NCBI GenBank assembly: GCA_016124895.1
Contig: WGMU01000122.1
Location: forward strand, 1 to 36,421
DNA length: 36,421 nt
Reading direction: 5' to 3'
From: a bacterium
GTDB taxonomy: Bacteria > Planctomycetota > Planctomycetia > Planctomycetales > Planctomycetaceae
Shown here: positions 23,564 through 31,051 of the stretch, piece by piece
How the letters are laid out: each line of letters opens with the position of its first letter
Position numbering within the stretch: position 1 is the stretch's first letter
The notes under the pieces: generated by a model
The model's input: only the letters and a program-made list of their open reading frames with translations
The model's database searches: none
Told to the model about the DNA's origin: nothing
Translations under genes and position numbers: made by a program

Positions 23564-24718
23564 ATGAGTAGCCCAGGGAACTCGACACGGTCTTATCCAC
23601 CGTCGGCCGGCACACGCGTCAGCGGCTGGCTTGTCATGATGCTTGTCGGAGTGTCACTCGCACTGCTGTACCGGCAGTTTTTCTGGTACACGCCTCTGCA
23701 CAATCCGTTCGCGACACCGCGCGCGATCACTCCGCGTGGCGATCTCGCGGCCGACGAGAAGTCCACGATCGAGCTGTTTCGTGAAGTATCGCCCTCGGTC
23801 GTGCATATCGAAACGCTGGCGGTCGGGCGAAGTCCAATTTCCCGCGACGTCCTGGCCATTCCGGCCGGGACGGGCAGTGGCATCATCTGGGATTCTGAGG
23901 GCCATATCCTCTCGAACCTGCACGTTGTCGAGGACGCGCAGTTCGCCCGCGTGACGCTTTACGACAATTCAAGGTTTCGCGCTCAACTCGTCGGGTACGA
24001 CGAGACTTCGGACATCGTGGTCCTGAAGATCGACGCCCCGCCACGGGCACTCAAACCCATCGCGATCGGCGAATCGAGCAGTTTGCTTGTCGGCCAGAAA
24101 GTGTTCGCCATCGGCAGCCCGTTTCAGTTTGACCAGACACTGACGACGGGAGTCATCGGCGGCCTGAATCGCAAAATCGCAACGCGACATGGCAGCGTCA
24201 GCGGGGCCATCCAGACAGACGCGGCCATCAATCCCGGCAATTCGGGAGGCCCGCTGCTGGACAGCGCCGGGCGTCTGATTGGAGTGAATACGGCGATCGT
24301 CAGCGAATCGGGAGGCTCGCACGGCGTCGGTTTCGCGATCCCGGTCGATCTGGTCAACGTCGTCGTGCCGGATCTGGTTGCTGACGGACAGGTTTCGCGT
24401 CCGTGGCTGGGCGTCGTCGTCGACGAGAACGTTTCCGTTGCCGGAACGCCGATCGAAGGGCTGCTCGTTCAGGAGGTCATGCGGAACAGTCCGGCCGAAC
24501 ACGCCGGCATCCTGGCGACGCGGGACATCGACGAAGTCAGCAGCATTCTCGGCGATCAACTCATCCGTCTCGACGGTCATCCACTGCAGCGGATCAGCGA
24601 CCTGCTTGATCTGCTGGCGAGGAAACAGCCGGGCGAACAGGTCACGCTGACGGTTCGCCGCGGCTCGGCACTTGTCGACATCACGATCTCACTCGAAGAA
24701 CGCCCCAGTGGAATGTAG
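23564..24718 (+). CDS. HtrA/DegP-like membrane-anchored serine protease with PDZ domain
   Basis: A 384-aa S1C-family protease, probably acting in the periplasm. One N-terminal transmembrane anchor (about 21-40, GWLVMMLVGVSLALLYRQFFW) precedes the trypsin-like domain. Its triad is His120 (LSNLHVVED), Asp150 (TSDIVVLKID) and Ser227 (INPGNSGGPLLD). A C-terminal PDZ domain (about 290-375) contains GLLVQEVMRNSPAEHAGI and LIRLDGHPLQRISDLLDLL. One PDZ, as in DegS, rather than two as in DegP. The start is set at ATG 23564, just before the anchor, although no strong ribosome site is visible; the frame is open back to 23471. It lies 163 bp after the gene at 22588. Expected role: envelope protein quality control or regulated proteolysis. 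Confidence 0.92.
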   Translation: MSSPGNSTRSYPPSAGTRVSGWLVMMLVGVSLALLYRQFFWYTPLHNPFATPRAITPRGDLAADEKSTIELFREVSPSVVHIETLAVGRSPISRDVLAIPAGTGSGIIWDSEGHILSNLHVVEDAQFARVTLYDNSRFRAQLVGYDETSDIVVLKIDAPPRALKPIAIGESSSLLVGQKVFAIGSPFQFDQTLTTGVIGGLNRKIATRHGSVSGAIQTDAAINPGNSGGPLLDSAGRLIGVNTAIVSESGGSHGVGFAIPVDLVNVVVPDLVADGQVSRPWLGVVVDENVSVAGTPIEGLLVQEVMRNSPAEHAGILATRDIDEVSSILGDQLIRLDGHPLQRISDLLDLLARKQPGEQVTLTVRRGSALVDITISLEERPSGM

Positions 24719-24743
24719 GCAGATCCCCGGATGTAACCCCTTG

Positions 24744-24771
24744 TTGACAATTTGAGGGGACGGGTTAGCAT
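24744..24771 (+). promoter_or_regulatory. Candidate sigma-70 promoter before the STAS gene
   Basis: A perfect TTGACA at 24744-24749 is followed after 16 nt by TAGCAT at 24766-24771. A dyad taaccc (24734-24739) / gggtta (24762-24767) brackets the promoter, which could be an operator. The implied transcript has a leader of about 170 nt before the ATG at 24948. Confidence 0.5.
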
Positions 24772-24830
24772 CGCCTGCCAATGTCGGCTGTGCGGAAGTC
24801 GCCTGACTGGTCACGCACGATTACTTTTCC

Positions 24831-24860
24831 CCCCTTTCGGGGCGCAGACGGTTAGTCTGC
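24831..24860 (+). promoter_or_regulatory. Two adjoining small hairpins in the STAS leader
   Basis: cccc (24831-24834) pairs with gggg (24839-24842), and gcagac (24844-24849) pairs with gtctgc (24855-24860); ctctttt follows a few bases later. These stems are short. They may be a transcription pause or attenuation site, a weak terminator for upstream transcription, or chance. Confidence 0.3.
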
Positions 24861-24947
24861 ACGCTCTTTTCTGTGCCTTCGGTCGGGAGTTCCCCGCTGA
24901 AAGGCGTTCATTTCCGAGCGACTCTCTTTCCTCGACCGAGTACCGCG

Positions 24948-25313
24948 ATGTCCGATCCCGCCCCGACAATCGTGAAGAACGGCGACGTGACCTGTATCTG
25001 CCTCGGCCCTGAGTTCGAGAACCTCGACGAAACGCTGCTTGATCAGATTCGTGATCAGTTGCTCGACGCCGCGAAAAACGCCAGCCCGCCGCTGGTCGTC
25101 GTTGATCTGCAGTACACGAAGTTCTTCGGGTCGTCATTTATTGAATTGCTGTTCCGCATCTGGAACCGGCTGAACGCACTGCCGGATGGTGGTTTCGTCA
25201 TTGCCGGACTGGCGGACTACTGTCGCGAAGTGCTGGAAGTCACACACCTCGACAAGCTCTGGCAGATGACAGCGACAGTGGACGAGGCTGTTGCCCTGCT
25301 TGCGAAGAAATAG
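24948..25313 (+). CDS. STAS-domain protein (anti-anti-sigma factor type)
   Basis: A 121-aa single STAS domain. The central strand-helix LVVVDLQYTKFFGSSFIELLFRIW (49-72) matches the SpoIIAA/RsbV phosphorylation region (D-L-x-x-V-x-x-x-D-S-S-G), with Ser62/Ser63 the likely phosphosite. The usual Asp before it is replaced by Phe-Gly, so regulation may differ. GFVIAGLADYCREVLEVTHLDKLW and a final DEAVALL fit the fold. Family role: binding an anti-sigma/kinase partner in a partner-switching system. No serine kinase or PP2C phosphatase is nearby. Start ATG 24948; earlier in-frame codons would give an unsupported 25-residue extension. Confidence 0.85.
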   Translation: MSDPAPTIVKNGDVTCICLGPEFENLDETLLDQIRDQLLDAAKNASPPLVVVDLQYTKFFGSSFIELLFRIWNRLNALPDGGFVIAGLADYCREVLEVTHLDKLWQMTATVDEAVALLAKK

Positions 25314-25340
25314 GCATCGCGAATTCCGGCACTGCGTCTG

Positions 25341-28073
25341 ATGGAACGCGACGCCAGCCGTTCAATTCCGCAGACAGATTCAGGCGGCATGGCACAGCGA
25401 CGCAGGTCCGGTGGGAAGAAGCAGCCTGAGCGTCAGGTCGCACGCTTCCCAGAACATGTGACGGCCACGCTGCCGAATGCCGTGATCTGGTCGCTGCTGT
25501 TTGCTCGCTGGCTGCTGCCTGCGGAAGGCAGTGCCCAGGGCGAAACGCTCTGGCTGACGGCGCTGACCCTGTTCGCCGCCGCATTGATCTGGTGGGTGAA
25601 GTCGCGGAACGCAGCGTCAGATTCGGATGTGCCGTGCCACCACCTGACGTCGCTCGACGGCTCTGTTCTGTTGCTGTGCGGCAGCCAGGTATTTGCGACG
25701 CTGGTCGTTCTGATGACGGAGGGCAATCGTCGCACGGCGTTGAACCTCGGCTGGGAATGGACATCCCTGGTTGTGCTGTTTCTGCTGCTGCGTGCGTCAT
25801 TACGCATTCCGCGTCAGAACACGGAAACGCAGCAGACCTCCGCCACACAGCAAAGTGCGATCACGCAGCAACGTGTTCTGCGGACCGGATTCGTTCGCGC
25901 TGTTGTTGCGATCTGGATTGCACTGGCCGGATACGGTCTCTGGCAGCACGCGTTCTGGTATCCCGCGACACTGAAGGCGTACGAGCAGTCTCGAGCGAAT
26001 TACGACGCGGCCATGAGCGACGCTGCGTCGGGCACTCGAACGGCAGCCACTCAGGATCAACTGCGAACTGCCGCCGCTGCTCTGTCCGGCAGCGGCGTTC
26101 CACTCAGCGGCCCGGCACGCGAACTCTTCGAGCGTCGGCTGCGTGACAGTCAGGAACCGCTCGGCTTCTTTGCGCTCGCGAATTCGTTCGCCGGATGTCT
26201 AGCCGTCGTCGTCGTGCTGCTGATGACGCTGCTCGTCCACGCTCTGACTTTGTCGATCAGCCTGAAGACGACGGCTCGCCCGGCAAACAGCCCTGCGCGA
26301 ACCGGTCCGGCATCACCGGTCGTGGCTGAACCGCCAGGAGTGGCGGAGATTCAAACAGCGAGCCGAAGCCGCTGGCTGATCCGACTGCTCGCGATTCTTC
26401 TGCCACTGCTGCTGACGGCTGCGTGCCTGATTCTGACCAAGAGCCGCACAGCATGGTGCGGCACGCTCGCGGGGCTCGGTCTGGCGGCAGCACTGTCGCT
26501 ATCGAGTAACCGGTCACAGGCGATGCTGCGTCGCGGCCTGCTCATCGCCGCAGGGCTCGTCATTGTGATCGGAGGACTCGTCGGAACCGCTACGTTGACC
26601 GGCGGTCTCGACCTGAACGTCATCCGCGAAGCGCCGAAGTCTCTGAAGTACCGCCTCGAATACTGGAGCAGCACGCTGGCGGTCATTGCCGAGCATCCAC
26701 TGCGTGGCGTCGGTCCCGGCCAGTTCCGTGACGCATACCTGCGGCACAAGCTGCCGGAATCGAGCGAAGAAATCGCCGACCCGCACCAGGCGTTTCTCGA
26801 TGTCTGGGCGAACGCCGGCCTGCCCGCCCTGCTGGGATTGCTCGGCGTCGTTGGATTCGCCGGGCGAAACGTCCTGGGTGGAAGCCGCTCGTCCGATTGG
26901 CGCGACGACCCCGCCAATTGCGGGTCACCTGAGCAGGAACAGGGAACAAGGGATACGCTGGCACTTCGTTCGCAGGCTCAATCCCGTGACCACTCGACAG
27001 GTTCTGAATTGACCGGCCTGTTCGCCGTTGTTCTGGCCTTCGGAATCGTGCTGGTCGCGAAGTTCGTCCTCGAAGCAAAAATCGACATCCACGCTCTGAC
27101 GGTCGGCGCTGCTGCGACCGTCTGCTGGTGGCTCCTTAAGCCGGTCTTTTCGTCAGCGTTCGCCAGTCCCGGTGAAGAGTTCTCGACCACCACTGACCGA
27201 ACGCTGCACATCGCCCTGTCCTGTGGGTTCGCCGCGCTGCTGGTGCATCTGCTGGGAGCTGGTGGGATCGCAATGCCCGCCGTCACTGGCCTGCTGTTCG
27301 TGCTCGCGCTGCTGACCGAGCCTCCCTCGGGCTGCCGCGCGAACGCGTCAATCAGCAACTCGCAGACGACGATTCGACCACCGCGGTTTTCATGTGCAGC
27401 CATCTGGGCCGGAGGCGCTGCCACCACTGCCGTTCTGTCGGTCGGCTGCTCACTGACTGCCTTCGTTCCTGACCAGTCGTGCCGTTCACTGCTGGCGGCT
27501 GGCGACTTTGAAGCCGCTCAAGGCCACGTGGTCCCACAGGCCGAACGGCTTTACCGCGACGCTGCAGCAGTCGATGTCCTCTCCCCCGACCCCTGGCAAA
27601 GGCTCAGCGAGGTCGCGTTTCAGCGCTGGTCGACGACCGGCCTGGCGTCTGACTTCGATCGCGGCGTTGAGACCGCCAGTGAAGCCCTTCGCCGCAGCCC
27701 GCACACCGCCGCATATGCGTACCACCTGGGCCACTGGTTTCTGAAACGTGCCGAACGCGAAGTCAGCCAGGACGTCGTCCGCCAGTCCGTCGAGTGGCTC
27801 GACCGCGCCGTCGCGGGCTACCCGACCGAGCCCCAATGGCTGGCCGACCTCGCCATCGCCCTCGATCTCGCCGGTCACACCGAGCGTGCCACGATCACCG
27901 CCGCCCAGACCCTCGCCCTCGACAAGCTAAACCACAAAGCCGGCCACCTCGATCGGTATCTCAGCGAAGACACCATTCGTCGCCTGCGACAGATTGAGCC
28001 AGTTCCGACCGGCCACGAGACCACTGACGAAAGCAGCAGGCTTCGTCCGTCCGAATTCCGCTCGACCGAATGA
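25341..28073 (+). CDS. O-antigen ligase/polymerase-like membrane protein with repeat-type C-terminal tail
   Basis: A 910-aa protein with a Wzy_C/O-antigen-ligase domain. About 12 hydrophobic segments span residues 30-680. The signature region starts near 364 (LILTKSRTAWCGTLAGLGL). It continues with YRLEYWSSTLAVIAEHPLRGVGPGQF near 437 and the catalytic-loop HQAFLDVWANAGLPALLGL near 480. The C-terminal 190 residues are soluble, with helical TPR-like units (AERLYRDAAAVDVLSPDPWQRLSEVAF; ASEALRRSPHTAAYAYHLGHWFLKRAERE; WLADLAIALDLAGHTERATITAAQTLAL). Family members polymerise glycans or transfer them to lipid A or proteins. The start is 25341 or 25389; neither has a clear ribosome site. It begins 27 bp after the STAS gene, so it may be co-transcribed, but no other glycan genes are adjacent. 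Confidence 0.88.
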   Translation: MERDASRSIPQTDSGGMAQRRRSGGKKQPERQVARFPEHVTATLPNAVIWSLLFARWLLPAEGSAQGETLWLTALTLFAAALIWWVKSRNAASDSDVPCHHLTSLDGSVLLLCGSQVFATLVVLMTEGNRRTALNLGWEWTSLVVLFLLLRASLRIPRQNTETQQTSATQQSAITQQRVLRTGFVRAVVAIWIALAGYGLWQHAFWYPATLKAYEQSRANYDAAMSDAASGTRTAATQDQLRTAAAALSGSGVPLSGPARELFERRLRDSQEPLGFFALANSFAGCLAVVVVLLMTLLVHALTLSISLKTTARPANSPARTGPASPVVAEPPGVAEIQTASRSRWLIRLLAILLPLLLTAACLILTKSRTAWCGTLAGLGLAAALSLSSNRSQAMLRRGLLIAAGLVIVIGGLVGTATLTGGLDLNVIREAPKSLKYRLEYWSSTLAVIAEHPLRGVGPGQFRDAYLRHKLPESSEEIADPHQAFLDVWANAGLPALLGLLGVVGFAGRNVLGGSRSSDWRDDPANCGSPEQEQGTRDTLALRSQAQSRDHSTGSELTGLFAVVLAFGIVLVAKFVLEAKIDIHALTVGAAATVCWWLLKPVFSSAFASPGEEFSTTTDRTLHIALSCGFAALLVHLLGAGGIAMPAVTGLLFVLALLTEPPSGCRANASISNSQTTIRPPRFSCAAIWAGGAATTAVLSVGCSLTAFVPDQSCRSLLAAGDFEAAQGHVVPQAERLYRDAAAVDVLSPDPWQRLSEVAFQRWSTTGLASDFDRGVETASEALRRSPHTAAYAYHLGHWFLKRAEREVSQDVVRQSVEWLDRAVAGYPTEPQWLADLAIALDLAGHTERATITAAQTLALDKLNHKAGHLDRYLSEDTIRRLRQIEPVPTGHETTDESSRLRPSEFRSTE

Positions 28074-28129
28074 TCGCCTGAACTCTGTAAGCGTTGAGTC
28101 CCAGTCTGCACGTACCAATGGCACGACCG

Positions 28130-28981
28130 TCACGCGGCGTTACGGTCGTCTTTGCGGAAGGACTCGCGGGACTGGATGATCGACGAGGCGTCGAAGCGTT
28201 CGCCGAAGTAGCAGCGCTGCGCGTCCGGGTTGCTGAGGACGGTCTGGGCGTCGCCACTGACCAGTACCTTACCCTGAAAGATGACGTAGTTGCGGTCGGT
28301 GATCGTCAGCGTTTCGCGTTCCCGGTGGTCGGTCAGCAGGATTGAGATGCCCTGGCTTTTCAGTTCGCCCATGATGTCCTGAATGCTGTGAATCGTGACC
28401 GGATCGATGCCGGTGAATGGTTCGTCGAGCAGGATCAGGACCGGATCAGTGGCCAGGCAGCGGGCGATTTCGAGACGTCGCTTTTCGCCGCCTGACATCG
28501 AGTGCGAAACCTGCTTGCGTTTGTCGCTCAGGCCGAACTGATCGAGCAGGTGGTCAACCTTGTCGTTCCGCTCGCCCCGCGACAGCGGCAGATATTCCAG
28601 CACGGCGTGAATGTTCTGCTCGACGGTCAGGTTGCGGAAGATGCTGTAATCCTGCGGCAGGTAGCCCATGCCGCTTTGAGCCCGACGGTACATCGGCCAC
28701 TGCGTGACGTCGGCTCCGTTGAGGAAGACTTCTCCTTCGGTCGGCGAGATCATGCCGCAGGCCATGCGGAACGTCGTCGTCTTGCCAGCTCCGTTAGGAC
28801 CGAGCAGTCCGACGATCTCGCCCGGCATCACGTGAAAGTCGACGCCGTCGACGGCTCGCTTGCCGGGATAGTCTTTGACGAGATCGACACATTCCAGCAG
28901 GCGGTACTTTGCCCGGCTGGCTGCAATGTCGGAATCAGGGTTCAGCGCAGCACCTGCAGGGTGTTGAGTCACACCGGCCAT
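28130..28981 (-). CDS. lptB: LPS export ABC transporter ATP-binding protein (LptB)
   Basis: A 283-aa ATPase that should power lipopolysaccharide extraction with LptF/LptG. Walker A GPNGAGKT is at 61-68, Q-loop LPQDYSIFRNLTVEQNI at 108-124, signature MSGGEKR at 162-168, Walker B VLILLDEP at 181-188, and the H-loop is LLTDHRERETL. The PQDYSIF/RNLTVEQN and DHREREL-type segments are specific to LptB among ABC ATPases. An extra 28-residue N-terminal stretch and a C-terminal tail exceed the 240-aa norm. ATG 28981 has AAGGA 8 nt upstream; the open frame runs to 29023. Its partners lptA, lptC, lptF and lptG are not in the window. It follows lepB1 by 79 bp. Confidence 0.93.
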   Translation of the reverse strand: MAGVTQHPAGAALNPDSDIAASRAKYRLLECVDLVKDYPGKRAVDGVDFHVMPGEIVGLLGPNGAGKTTTFRMACGMISPTEGEVFLNGADVTQWPMYRRAQSGMGYLPQDYSIFRNLTVEQNIHAVLEYLPLSRGERNDKVDHLLDQFGLSDKRKQVSHSMSGGEKRRLEIARCLATDPVLILLDEPFTGIDPVTIHSIQDIMGELKSQGISILLTDHRERETLTITDRNYVIFQGKVLVSGDAQTVLSNPDAQRCYFGERFDASSIIQSRESFRKDDRNAA

Positions 28982-29060
28982 AGCGATCGTCCTTGATCGA
29001 AACGAGTGAGATTGGCGCAGCAATTATCGCAGCGAGGCCGATTTTGTGAGAGTCGAAAGC

Positions 29061-30959
29061 TTAGCGGATGCGGTGCATCCGGCCAAAGTTCGGATAGAAG
29101 GGAATCCGCAGATCCGGATAGTCTGACTTGCGGATGCCTCCCTGCGGCGCGGCTTCGTAGTGGTAGCCCCAGAGCGGCGATGGATAGCCGTGACCATTGT
29201 TGAGGAACGGGATCCCGTGCGGCCAGTAGATGAAGAACGCCCGGCCGACGAGCGCCGAACCTGGAACCGCGTGGCGATGCTCGGCGCCGCGGGAATTCGG
29301 CCAGACGCGGCTGTCCTGGCTGCGAGGCGAATTGTCGCCGAGCATCAGGTACTCGTCGTCCCCCAGTGTGAACTGAGCTTCGCGATCGCGAGCGTCGTAC
29401 ACCTCGTACCACTTTGCCGGATCCTGCAAGGCCCGCCGGAGATCGCTCGGCCAGGGATGCTCCTCGTCACCGCCGCCGGAAAACCGGTCGAATTCGTCAT
29501 TGTCAATCTGACTGGCGCGGTAATAGATGTCGCGTTCAATCAGCAGGTCCGACACCGTCGCCGACGCATTCTGCAGAGCGATACCGACCGGCGTCAGGTC
29601 TTCGTTCTGCGGGCTGGGAATCAGTGACTCGTCGACCGTGTATTCCGCGGCCGACCCGAAATCCGTCAGGCGGCCGTCGATCCACAGACACACTCGGTTG
29701 TCGACATTGGCGAATCGAAAGCGATATCTGCCGGAACCGCTCATGCGCGTGTCGGCTTCAGCCAGCGTCTCTTCTTCTTCCGTCCCGGCAAACCGCAGCA
29801 CACTGATCAGCTTTGCCTTGCCAGACCTCAGGTCAATTCGCACGCGGTAAGCCCGCACGCCTTCGTTCAGTTCAAGCGTCAGCTCTGACTGAGCGTTCGT
29901 CTGTTCGAGATTAATCCGGCCTGACACGGTCAGATCGCCGACCCAGTAGCAGTCGCTGTCCAGGCTGCCGTGCCCGCCGACATATGTGTTGTATCCGCAG
30001 AAATCAGTGATGAGCTGCGGCCGCGGCACGGCTGACTGAGCGTCCGCAAAGAAGGCCGGATCGCGCGGAGCGCTGTCGCCTGCGAGTGCCTCGTACCAGT
30101 CTTCCTGACGCGGAACATAGTGCCTGTAGCGGAGCCAGCGCGGCGCGGCGGCCTGCTCGGCTGTCAGAGAAAACGAGCGACTGTCTTCGGACGTCTGCCA
30201 GCCGGTCGCGGATTCGACCCAGCCGGCGACCGGACCCATGACGGGCTCAACAGCGGGGTCAGACTTCTCGACGCAAGCCCAGCGTTTCGGCCAGCCTTTG
30301 TCGTGCAGCGCGGTCTCCGGGTGGTTGTTGTCGTAAACTGGAATCTGCAGTTCCTTCTGCTTGCCCGGAGCTTTCCGCAGGATGGTCCGCGAGCGGTCGT
30401 CCTCGACGCGGTAAACGTCGCCGCGTTTGATCAGCAGTGTTTCATTGGGCAAACCAACCAGACGCTTGATGTAGTTGGTCGTTGGCTTCTCGGGATACTT
30501 GAAGACCGGCACGTCCCACCGCCGCGGAGCACCGAACTCGTAGGGAAATTTGTTGACCAGAATCCGGTCACCTTTGAAGACCGGCAGGTTGCGCACCGGA
30601 TTGAGATACCGGCAGTTCGGACACATGGCCTCGTCAATCCGCATGTTCGGCAGATAGAGGCCCGTCGCGTCGTCGACTTCGTCGCTGGCTCCGATCGCCG
30701 ACTTGAACCCGCACTGCTCACAGGCCATTTCCTTATGGCGACCGTACAGCGTCGGCGCCATCGAGCCGGTGGGGATCACGAATGCCTCTGCCTCAAAGGC
30801 ACGGAACAGAAACGCGAGAATAAATGCGACAACGATCGATTCGAACGTCTCACGGCCACCGTCCTGGCTGGCGTGCTTTTTCGTCGCCTTTGCCGCTGCA
30901 GCGCCGGTCTTGCCGCCACCTGAGGCCTCGTTACCTGCCGTGGGTTTTGATTTGCTCAT
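29061..30959 (-). CDS. lepB: Signal peptidase I, large form with Zn-ribbon and beta-rich insert (copy 1)
   Basis: Cleaves signal peptides at the outer face of the inner membrane. At 632 aa it is twice the usual 320. A Lys/Ala-rich N-terminus precedes a membrane helix (about 41-58). Box B reads FVIPTGSMAPTL with catalytic Ser66, and YIKRLVGLP carries the catalytic Lys165. The terminal box is LMLGDNSPRSQDSRVW. A CxxC pair at 80/83 and a second at 113/116 form a zinc-ribbon-like insertion right after the Ser box. About 350 residues lie between the Lys box and the GDNSP box. They include a segment with repeated beta-type strands (YWVGDLTVSGRINL, YRFRFANVDNRVCLWIDGRL) resembling a LamG/jelly-roll fold. 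I start at ATG 30959; the frame is open to 31025. The paralogue lies 92 bp upstream. Confidence 0.92.
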   Translation of the reverse strand: MSKSKPTAGNEASGGGKTGAAAAKATKKHASQDGGRETFESIVVAFILAFLFRAFEAEAFVIPTGSMAPTLYGRHKEMACEQCGFKSAIGASDEVDDATGLYLPNMRIDEAMCPNCRYLNPVRNLPVFKGDRILVNKFPYEFGAPRRWDVPVFKYPEKPTTNYIKRLVGLPNETLLIKRGDVYRVEDDRSRTILRKAPGKQKELQIPVYDNNHPETALHDKGWPKRWACVEKSDPAVEPVMGPVAGWVESATGWQTSEDSRSFSLTAEQAAAPRWLRYRHYVPRQEDWYEALAGDSAPRDPAFFADAQSAVPRPQLITDFCGYNTYVGGHGSLDSDCYWVGDLTVSGRINLEQTNAQSELTLELNEGVRAYRVRIDLRSGKAKLISVLRFAGTEEEETLAEADTRMSGSGRYRFRFANVDNRVCLWIDGRLTDFGSAAEYTVDESLIPSPQNEDLTPVGIALQNASATVSDLLIERDIYYRASQIDNDEFDRFSGGGDEEHPWPSDLRRALQDPAKWYEVYDARDREAQFTLGDDEYLMLGDNSPRSQDSRVWPNSRGAEHRHAVPGSALVGRAFFIYWPHGIPFLNNGHGYPSPLWGYHYEAAPQGGIRKSDYPDLRIPFYPNFGRMHRIR

Positions 30960-31051
30960 AGGATCGAAACGTGAGTCTGTCGGGTCGAGATGTGTCTGCG
31001 GTACCTGCAGTACAGTCCGCGGCACGCAATTGTTTCAGTTGATCAAGCGGC

